Of a stretch of 20,072 nt of DNA, positions 1 to 7,785 are shown in pieces; positions within the stretch are counted from its first letter, which is position 1; each line of letters starts with the position of its first letter. Source of the stretch: Paraglomus occultum (taxonomy: Eukaryota > Glomeromycota > Glomeromycetes > Paraglomerales > Paraglomeraceae); the NCBI GenBank assembly GCA_910592205.1, contig CAJVPJ010000644.1:1-20072 (forward strand). The letters run 5' to 3'. The position numbers and the translations under genes were made by a program. The notes below the pieces were generated by a model, which was not told the DNA's origin, ran no database searches, and saw nothing but the letters and a program-made list of their open reading frames with translations.

Positions 1-663
1 TCCAAAAATCTTACCAGAAAAGGTAATTAAGGGTTTAGTGCAAAATATTAATCTGGGAAAGATATTCGTAAGCGGCGAATAAAAATGGTGTAATCGACGT
101 ATCAGGTTAAGATTGTGCGTCAAGTGATGAAGGGGAAAATTTACTACACGGTAACAAACGGCCAAGCACACGTCCGATACATGTAGTAGCTTGGCATTGA
201 GATCTTATATTAAGAAAAACAACTTATAAACTACTCAACCACCTAACTCCATGTCGAAAATTTGAAATTTGGAACTGTAACACGTATATATTTCTATTGT
301 AGTTCATTGATATGCAATTTTAGGAATTTGAAAACCTCAAGAAAGTCACTATGAGAATAGAATAATTTCTGTGGGTCAGCACTCTTACTATTGTTCTGAT
401 CTACACCTTGCAATTCTTGAATCCTTTTACAGATTAAAAATATTCCGATAAATAAGCAAAGGCAAAAGTAAAAGTCTTCAAGTCGGCATTTAATTATTTT
501 ATTATGCAATTTGATATATCAGCTGATCATTTCCAAATCTCTCATCTATTACCTTTCTTTAATGTTCCAACCACTTTCTCAAACACACGCGAGTCTTCTC
601 CGCATTGTCAGACTGGATTAGAGTTAACATGAATCCGACCTTGCGAATGGATGGAATCGTCAG
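1..663. other. Non-coding or decayed DNA upstream of the REV1 relic
   Basis: No intact gene is visible. Short open frames at 294-509 and 608-871 (minus) have no recognisable content; the second is the antisense of the REV1 relic. In frame 1 the first codons read SKNLTRK, which faintly resembles the start of the REV1 BRCT signature (SNLTxKK), but stops follow and no WIVxSI-like motif is found. I do not annotate a BRCT domain. Confidence 0.5.
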
Positions 664-966
664 AATACAAGCATTGCACCCGACTTTTTGGAGAAGTTTT
701 ACAAAAATTCGCGGTTACATCATTTGTCGACATGGCGGGCGGAGTTGAAACAAATGATAGCAGACAATCAATCGACTTTTCGAGAAAGAAGAGCAAAAAG
801 AACAGATGATGAGGATCAAATTGTGATGTACGTGCATTTGGTATTGAAGACACGTTGCACCAGTTTTTCATTACAAGTAATGACTGGCATCTTCATGATT
901 GGTGATTCTTGATAAAGGCACGTCGATTTCGATGCATTCTTCGTCTCGGTCGCCGTCCGAATTTAA
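664..966 (+). pseudogene. REV1: REV1 (Y-family translesion polymerase) relic, two exons
   Basis: REV1 is a Y-family deoxycytidyl transferase and scaffold for translesion synthesis in the nucleus. Exon A (664-827) encodes PDFLEKFYKNSRLHHLSTW, the conserved segment between BRCT and catalytic core (human counterpart contains FYSHSRLHHIS). An intron with a perfect GTACGT donor and AAAG acceptor (828-917, 90 nt) joins it in frame to exon B (918-963), which continues IVMHVDFDAFFVSVAVR. This is the first catalytic motif of REV1, with the metal-binding Asp. A TAA at 964-966 then ends the frame; the next bases (AATAAGCCGGTA, like NKPV) suggest a frameshift. The palm, fingers and C-terminal domains are absent, since an opposite-strand F-box/LRR relic starts 31 bp later. 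Intact REV1 is around 1,000 residues or more, so this is a truncated pseudogene or duplicated fragment. Family assignment is confident; the cause of breakage is inferred. Confidence 0.8.
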
Positions 967-997
967 TAAATAAGCCGGTAACGTGAATGTCACACAT

Positions 998-1661
998 TTA
1001 TAATAACATGTCAATCTCTCTGATACAATTACTGAGCGAAGAAATTAAATCTGTTTCATCCCACCTTCTCACATACATGTTCGAAGCCAGCGACATTCGT
1101 ATATCTTCTTTCGAGCTTGAGAGAAAGGAGGAATATTCGATTTTAATTTTTAGATTGAGTTTTTTCATTACTTCTCCGCTAATCCTCCAAACTAGGATAT
1201 TTAAATTAGTACAGTCACGGGCTATTTCCTCAATAGCTTTATTACTAATCGAACAATCGCCAAGCTCAAGATGTTTAAGTTTTGGACAAGAACGCGCTAT
1301 TTCAGTGATACATCGATCAGTGAGACATATGCATGAATTAAGACTCTGATGTTGTAGTTTTGGAGAAATCTCGCAATTTCTATAATTGGTATATTAGTGA
1401 AACTCTTACTTTTATCTGGACACGAGCGTAGAATCGTACTAATCAATGCATCTGAGATTTTTAAACCTTCTAACTTGAGATAGACCATCTTTGAACGATA
1501 GAGTGGCTTTATTTTTCTACGCATAACTCTTTTAAAGTTTATCAATCGCCGAGTAAGAACCCGAGACATATTTAAGGCGCGCAGACTCTGCTGATAACTT
1601 TGTTGAAAAACTCAACACGACGCCATAGAATAGGAGCACCGCAGTGATAAAGCGGGCTAGA
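998..1661 (-). pseudogene. F-box/LRR protein pseudogene
   Basis: Three minus-strand frames carry pieces of one F-box/LRR protein, a substrate-receptor type of SCF ubiquitin ligase. At 1575-1661 an F-box-like end reads CGAPILWRRVEFF. At about 1370-1569 a second frame reads YLKLEGLKISDALISTILR, then EIARFLQNYNIR. From about 1338 a third frame reads SLNSCICLTDRCITEIARS, then LKHLELGDCSISNKAIEEIA, ending at a TAA at 998-1000. The order F-box, linker and leucine-rich repeats is right, but frameshifts and stops separate the pieces and no intron borders explain the shifts. Such genes are highly expanded in arbuscular mycorrhizal fungi. It is probably a dead family copy lying head to tail against the REV1 relic. 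Confidence 0.65.
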
Positions 1662-2012
1662 GGAATCGATCGATTCCGACTTACAGGTTATCGCGACTTT
1701 TCATATGTTGACCGACTTATCAAAAGATTTTTAACATTGAAAAGAAGGGCTTAATATTTTGACCGAGTTAGGCAAAAACCGCCTTATCGAGGGACCGATA
1801 AAACTTATTCTATACTGTATTTTTTGTGACAGAAATTATCTTGTTCCATGAAGCCTACGTAATATTTGACATAGTAGCATTTATTTTTTATCTAAACGAA
1901 AGTCTAATGCACCTTTGGAAAAAAAGTGACATTATTTTTAATTACTAAAATATGTATCTATAAGCTTAATTTTTTGGTGTTTACTATTTACTTTACAACT
2001 TTAACATTATTA
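1662..2012. other. Gene-free spacer with transposon-end-like sequence
   Basis: No coding signal is seen. Bases 1705-1800 contain ACCGACTTATC and CCGCCTTATCGAGGGACCG, which resemble in reverse orientation the CCTCGATAAGCCGACC end at 18470-18500. They may be the worn end of the same kind of DNA transposon. The final ~200 bases are AT-rich and should hold the 3' UTR and polyadenylation region of the chitin deacetylase gene; no exact AATAAA was found on that strand. Confidence 0.3.
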
Positions 2013-4078
2013 TTATACTAACGTCCCACAAATTAACGAAACAATAACTGCTATTACTCCTATTGCTATTCGAGATTCACTTTCCATTTTCCAGGTATTG
2101 CTAGCCTGATTAGAATCTGTGCTATTTCCATTTGTTCCATTACTACTACTACTACTCCCACTGTTTCCGCCGCTTCCGCTATCCCCACTAGTACTAGTAT
2201 TAGTCCCAGTCCCAGTCCCAGTCCCAGTCCCATTCCCTGACGACAAATCCGTAAAAGCGCACGACTTATCTTGACACAAACACTTTCCAGCAATAGGATC
2301 CCAGTACAATAAATCACAGTTGTCACTCACTTCAAATCTATTCTGGTTCACTCTTTTTGGAGTTGGATTGCCCGGGGATGGTATATCGTTTGGGCAATTG
2401 TAACATGTCGAGAAGCTAGCCGTAGGCAAATTGCATTGCTGTTTTAATCCTTCGTCAATATTACCGTTACCGTTGTCATCAAGGCCGTTACAGATTTCTG
2501 TGCCAAGTTTCGGTACATCACATTTAAATGCGGGATGATTCTTGAGTTGGGAAACTGGGACAGGATTTTTCATCCAGGCAAGCACTTGAGAATAGGTAAC
2601 GGCATAGACGTTCGGTTGGGACAAGGCATACTCTAAAAAACGATTGTACTGAGTTATCTGTGGGCCGGGATCTGGACGGTCTGGCTGGGGTACTAGCTGA
2701 GCGGCATGAAGATAAAGGCCTGAAATTACAAGTTAGAAGGTTTTGAATTCAGCCTACACACATGCGTATATGAACGCATAAAAAAAACGTGTAAAGTGTA
2801 TGCACTTTGTTATTACTTACCAAAAGGTGCTTTCTTATTCTGAATATGTCGATCAAAGTTACTTACAAGCCATTTTTCTACGACTTGTGGGTCACCACTA
2901 AGCATAGGATCCATCGTATATTCCACATTATTGTCGCCTATGATCAAAATAATTACATTATAAATTAACGCATGATTAAGAACTACATCATTGTCAACAC
3001 TGCTTACCAAGAATATTATACATTGGAAATTCAAAAAATCCCGGCAATTTTACGCCAGCATCGCAAATAGATGTCCAACATTCATTTGCTACACCAAAAT
3101 CTAGTGTATACGGCCAGAAGGTATCACCCGGACTAGCAGTAATGGATGAATCGTACGTAAATCCAAGTCTTGCAAGAGTTTTTAGCATTTCGACCGTATA
3201 ATTGAGATATGGAGCACGAAACCCGGTTATTTTGCTGTATGGAATGCCGGAAAACGCGTGAAGGGCGAGTTTGTTGCCGGTTATTTCGGCTATTATCAAA
3301 AAGTAGAATGTAAGTAGTCACATGGACGACATTCCATATATAGCAAAGTGTCAACTCAGTTTTATTCGTCATGTTGCACCAGTTGTTATAATAGTCATTG
3401 TAATTTCTTACCTTCTCCCGGTAAATTTGGATGTGTCATCGTGTGGTCTGCGACCTAATTTGTAAATATAAATATTAATGTTTAGGTTGTATATGCGTAA
3501 TAAATGACAAAAAAGGTTCTTCTTACCTCATGTCCAGCTGCATACCAATCAGTAACCATTCCAAAGTCTGTATAAAGTGTCTGTGTAAAATAAGTTGTGG
3601 TAATCGGACAGCTAAAAAGGATAATTAGGGAATATTTAAAAAAGCAAACACATGGATAATAAAGTTAAAATTTCATGTTTGTTTGGATGTAAGAAAATTA
3701 TTATAATAAGTTATATTTACCCGTTGGGATTTTTTTTCCCTCCTATTAGGGCGTTGACAACTAAAAGATTGATTTTGTTACTAATAGTAAAACAGGTTTT
3801 AATAATTCTTTAATCAATCGGTTTTATTATTAAAATTTCTTCCAACCTTTCATAGAATCTGCTTGTACAGCATCGTCAAAAGTCAAAACAAAAAACTGGG
3901 GCACTTGCTCAATGGGTATATTTCCTGGTGGATCAGTTGACGCGCAGAAACAGTTGGGAGCCACGCATGCTGCTGGATTGCATGAATACGCTGCTCGTGT
4001 AGACAATAGTCTAGTAAATAGCACAAAAGTCGAAAATAGAAAATATTCGAGCAGCATTTGAAGATAACAACTATTCAA
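2013..4078 (-). CDS. GPI-anchored chitin deacetylase (7 exons, ~501 aa)
   Basis: Polysaccharide deacetylase (NodB fold, carbohydrate esterase 4) that removes acetyl groups from chitin to give chitosan in the cell wall. Exons: 4078-3847, 3760-3721, 3611-3527, 3454-3412, 3289-3008, 2937-2821 and 2719-2013, with GT-AG introns of 70-122 nt and a continuous frame. Residues ~8-30 form a signal peptide, followed by a Cys-rich segment (CNPAACVAPNCFC). CE4 motifs are present: TFDD (66-69), the zinc motif HTMTH (123-127), FRAPY (157-161), YDSS (179-182) and LYLHA (268-272). Near residues 341-357 is ICNGLDDNGNGNIDEG, close to the MopE-type putative metal-binding motif but with its second Cys replaced by Gly. 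Then follow a Gly/Thr and Ser/Asn-rich linker and a C-terminal hydrophobic tail (IAIGVIAVIVSLICGTLV), the layout of a GPI-anchored wall protein. It is transcribed divergently from the nicotinamide riboside kinase gene. The start could instead be Met8. Confidence 0.93.
2142..2233 (-). repeat. Coding microsatellites in the GPI linker (Gly-Thr hexamers, Ser codons)
   Basis: On the plus strand a hexamer AGTCCC is repeated about five times (2202-2231) and an ACT run lies at 2142-2156. Read on the gene strand they encode alternating Gly-Thr and a Ser run in the stalk between the catalytic region and the GPI signal. The hexamer unit keeps the frame when it gains or loses copies. Confidence 0.85.
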
Positions 4079-6133
4079 AACCGGAGCAAGACGTGATTTG
4101 AGACTATGTTAATAGTCTGATTAACAAAGTCAAAAGTTTTGAAATAATACGAGGTTGGAATTGACTATCGTGACACACCTATGCCAATTTGACAGAGGCG
4201 TGAGGAGATTGTATGCAAAGAGGGCTTAAATAGCAATTTGTTGGCAGCACAATCTGTATATTAATTTAGCATTTAATATAATTAAATGTGCTATTTATTC
4301 CGACGCTAGTTGATGTGATCGAGATATCGAAGTATTACATGACGATCTACGCTAATATAGATTTCAATTTATCTATCGTAGAAATCGGCAAGTTTGTTCA
4401 TGTCAAGTTTAATCAAATAAAGAGACCGTTTAAACTTTAAACATGCATACAATATACATCAACCTGAATTTTGAAAACTTTATCAACTTTTTCAGTACGA
4501 TATTCATAATTTTGTTTTCACTGACCTTTATAAATTTACGCTGGGTTAATATTAATGCTGATTATCGAGTGGTGGACATTGGATTATGTTATATTATAAA
4601 CATTTTGTGTCCACTCTTTTTGTGATCCAGGAGTTTGCATAAATGATCTTGCCACAAGCGTAAAATTGGATAACTATATAAGGTAGGTCGACTCGCCTTA
4701 ATGGAATGTTAATGGAGGAACATAATGTTATACAAAGTCTGTGGTGCCCGATCACTAACTTGTATCATCGATCGAGCTATTCTATTTTTGGACAAAATTA
4801 TATTTATCGTTCTAAAAATAAGCATTCGTAACTTAAACAGAGTCTGGACTATATGGAAGATGGGAAAGGAGCCATGATTCCGAATGAACAGTATACCTGC
4901 GGCGAATTTCGTGCAACTGTTTTGATACAGGGTTTTTAAGACACAATGACTCGATGATAGCGAATTCTCACGGAACCTTGGGCAAAAGAGATGGAAAAGT
5001 CGACAACAGCAAACGCCTTCATTTTTCTCCCAATTGAAGGAATTGATTGACCATCTCCAAGTTAGATTGGTCGGCTGATTGAGAACTTTTCCGAGTAGAT
5101 CTTAAAAGGATATGTATTATTCTTATGCTTTATACGGAACAAACACAAATGATTAAAACGGCTCGATGACGATCAATTGTTACTACACAACGTGCGTCTC
5201 GTACTGCTTCTTCGTAATAAATAATCGTTTATACACATAGGTTATGGTACATCTTTCTCCGATAACCAATTCTTTTTTCTAGAAAAAACCATGAATGGAT
5301 TGTGACGAGAGCACTGCAAGTATTTAAGCAATCACATTTTCGATCCCAAAAACTGAGGATGAAAAAACTTTCCGCAATGTTGCATGGATTTTAATGGAGA
5401 GTATTTCGTGGAAATGAAACAATTTTGTGAATAATTGTATTCGGATCATTGAAATAAAAAATCACTACGCAGACTTGGCTTATATGCCTCGCCTACATGT
5501 ACAACGTGTATAGGTTTACCTTAGCTTCATTTCATAGCTTCGAGCTTTTATCCCATCATATCGTATTATGTTCTTTATTGGTAAGAACAATGATATTTGC
5601 ATTGTAGTATAGTCTGCAAGTCGGTGTGATTGCTTATCAAATTAGTCAATACTAACTAAATTGATGACGATCCTTATCCTGATCACGAGCATTTATGATC
5701 TTTTAATAATAAGATCGATAAAATTGTATTTACCAAAGTGTCACATTTAAATAAGGACAGGCGTTTTCTGTAACGAATGCGCGTTCCGATGTATTATCGT
5801 AACCTTCACTTTACGATAAACACTAACCTTCTAATATTGAATCATTATATAATTGGAATGGGTTCATTCAAATGAGGCGTATGAAGCGACAGTATTAAAG
5901 TAATATATCTCGTCCTGTGATTGACTGAATCAAGTTACTGTCTCAATCATCAAACATTGTGCTTAGAGAAATATTATTATGATATGTTGATATGTGAACG
6001 TGTTAGTTTATTACTTGGGACGAAATGTAAAAGTTCCGACAAATAAACATTTCGCAATCTATGTTACACGCAATTAGGATTCATGCAATTTCTTAATCCC
6101 GGAGTTACAAATTGACAATCATAATCTGTTGCA
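4079..6133. other. Long intergenic region between divergent genes
   Basis: About 2 kb of AT-rich DNA with no recognisable gene. The largest open frame (4443-4625, 60 aa, Phe/Ile/Asn-rich) looks like chance. It must hold the promoters of the chitin deacetylase (leftward) and the nicotinamide riboside kinase (rightward). A good TATA-like box, TATATAAGG, lies at 4675-4683 on the plus strand, but no gene that it could serve is recognised. At 4840-4940 there is an open stretch (MEDGKGAMIPNEQYTCGEF) that I could not assign. Confidence 0.5.
4225..4232 (-). promoter_or_regulatory. Possible TATA-like box of the chitin deacetylase gene
   Basis: The minus strand reads TATTTAAG here, about 147 bases upstream of the proposed ATG at 4078. 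Spacing to the start codon is long but allows for a 5' UTR. The call rests only on sequence resemblance in AT-rich DNA. Confidence 0.25.
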
Positions 6134-7227
6134 ATGAAAGTCATCACAATTGGCATTGGGTTAGTGTGCTATCATGTCATTCGAAGCGCAAGCACAGTAT
6201 TGAATGCTAACAATAATACATTAGAGGTGCATCGTGTGCAGGAAAGTCGGTAAATATATCGTGAAAGGCTGTGAATAATAACAAATCTTGATGACAGACT
6301 AAAAGTCTTTATAAATGAGCTCACTACCACTTGTCAACTAGACGATAGGAAGATATTTACAACAAATATTACCGAGATGCATTATTCTATTCCAAGATGA
6401 CTTCTTTAAGGTGATCCAAGTTTTACTGTCTTAATATCCTTCCCCTTCTTTCCTCGATCTTTACACTTTTTTTCTCTTTCCTCCCAGCCGGAATCACAGA
6501 TTCCGTTCGATGTATCCAAAAATCTGCAAAATTGGGACTGCCCGGATGCCATAGACTTTCCTCAATTCCTCTCAACTATCAATCACATACACCAAACTGG
6601 CACAATCCCTTCGGATCATGACTCCAAAGAGAGTCAAAACATCACTCAACACGTCCCTCTCAATGATGACCGTTTACTGGTCGATCTCAAGCAGAAAATG
6701 AGCAATGTCATTGATCGCAGTGGAGAGGAATGGGTGTTTGCTTTGGTTGATGGTTTTATGCTATATTGGAATATGGATGTGGTAAACATGTTAGATGTGA
6801 AATTATTTGTCAAGGCTGAATATCACGTGCTGAAGAGAAGGAGAGAGGAGAGGGCGAGATATGTCACAATAGAAGGTAGGAAAACTATGAAAGAGTATGG
6901 CGTGACGTGAAATATTATTTGCGGTGGTTGTCGGAGGCGGTTTAACGTTAATATAATTCCTGCTTCATCAGTACTGAGTCTGGTCATTAAATCAAACCGT
7001 TTTATGTGATCCTTTTCTTCAAAGGGTATTGGGAAGATCCACCTGGATATTTTGATGATATCGTGTATCCAAATTATGTTAAATTCCACGAGCATTTGTA
7101 TACGGGCGAAAGAGGGTTGACATTTAATGATTTGATTGTACTCGAATCAGAAGTCCAGCCTGTTGATGATCACATCGTTACGGCAATCGATGAGATCTTG
7201 AATATAATTGACAAGACGAATAAATAG
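6134..7227 (+). CDS. NRK1: Nicotinamide riboside kinase (5 exons, 236 aa)
   Basis: Phosphorylates nicotinamide riboside with ATP to give nicotinamide mononucleotide, in cytosolic NAD+ salvage. Exons: 6134-6159, 6225-6249, 6342-6410, 6488-6875 and 7025-7227; introns are 65, 92, 77 and 149 nt, all GT-AG. The spliced protein begins MKVITIGIGGASCAGKSTIG, a Walker A P-loop (residues 9-18) at the position it has in human NRK1. FQDDFF (34-39) holds the substrate-binding Asp at position 36, as in human NRK1. LVDGFMLYW is the second conserved strand, RRREERARY is the arginine-rich lid, and YWEDPPGYFDDIVYPNY matches the conserved PPDSPGYFDGHVWP-like segment. Its length is similar to yeast Nrk1 (240 aa). 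An Asn/Asp/Thr-rich insertion of about 50 residues precedes the Asp-Gly strand. Two AATAAA hexamers lie just after the stop codon. Function is confidently assigned; substrate range (nicotinic acid riboside as well) is inferred from the family. Confidence 0.93.
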
Positions 7228-7232
7228 ACAGT

Positions 7233-7260
7233 CCCAAGGAAATAAATAAAAAGCCTTGGG
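7233..7260 (+). terminator. 3'-UTR hairpin with AATAAA signals in its loop (NRK1)
   Basis: A perfect 7-bp inverted repeat, CCCAAGG at 7233-7239 and CCTTGGG at 7254-7260, encloses a 14-nt loop containing overlapping AATAAA hexamers. It starts five bases after the stop codon. It probably marks the polyadenylation region of the kinase gene; presenting the hexamer in a loop is inference. Confidence 0.5.
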
Positions 7261-7785
7261 TATGCTCGACTCCAATTTCCAAATGCCGACCAGCTCAAGA
7301 TCAATTCGAAACTGCTTGGAATGAAAAGAAACAATTGAATGTACTTTGATACTGTGCGGGGCTTATAATGTCATTTGTATGGTTTGAAACACATGGTCCC
7401 TACCTTGCAAGTAATCTTCTCTAACGTGAGGAACTAGCACGCTTGGGTGAATAGTGAAACTCGCCAAAATTATCAATTAGTTAAAATTTACCTTACAGAG
7501 AAAAAACTTTGACAGACGTGCGGTGAACGTTAACAATTGTTCTAAAAAAAACAGAATAGCATATTTTCTCTTCCCTTCACATGTACTGCAGAATATAATT
7601 GTTAATGAGAAAAAAGGCCTAAGCAATCGAGATATGCACGATAGTAATAGGAAATCGCATTACAGAATTATTTACAGTTTACTATTACACGAGGTCATTG
7701 TAACACAAATTTCATGTTGCACACTAGGCGCGTGCCTGAAAAAGATGACTTGAACAACGGCCATTATTTTTCACATTCTTAGTCC
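7261..7785 (+). other. Intergenic region / FAAP100 promoter region
   Basis: No coding region is recognised between the kinase polyadenylation hairpin and the FAAP100 start. The open frame at 7523-7753 has no recognisable content. The stretch should carry the FAAP100 promoter and 5' UTR; no convincing core element was found. Confidence 0.4.

Noticed and set aside
1-60. REV1 BRCT domain remnant (SKNLTRK)
   Set aside because: Only a few residues match and stops follow; too weak without the upstream sequence.
608-871. Open frame of 87 codons on the minus strand
   Set aside because: It is the antisense of the REV1 relic exon, which has clear family motifs.
987-1349. Plus-strand open frame of 120 codons
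   Set aside because: It is antisense to the leucine-rich repeat segment, which is the real coding remnant.
2066-2326. 86-codon frame with Gly-Leu repeats inside the chitin deacetylase
   Set aside because: Shadow frame of the AGTCCC hexamer; the deacetylase frame carries signal, catalytic and GPI features.
3133-3372. 79-codon minus-strand frame
   Set aside because: Runs across an intron and the wrong frame of exon 5 of the chitin deacetylase.
4675-4683. TATATAAGG as the promoter of a gene in the 4.6-6.1 kb interval
   Set aside because: No coding sequence with family features or consistent splicing follows it.
4840-5030. Possible transposase fragment (MEDGKGAMIPNEQYTCGEF)
   Set aside because: No ordered family motifs before or after it; could not be assigned on either strand.
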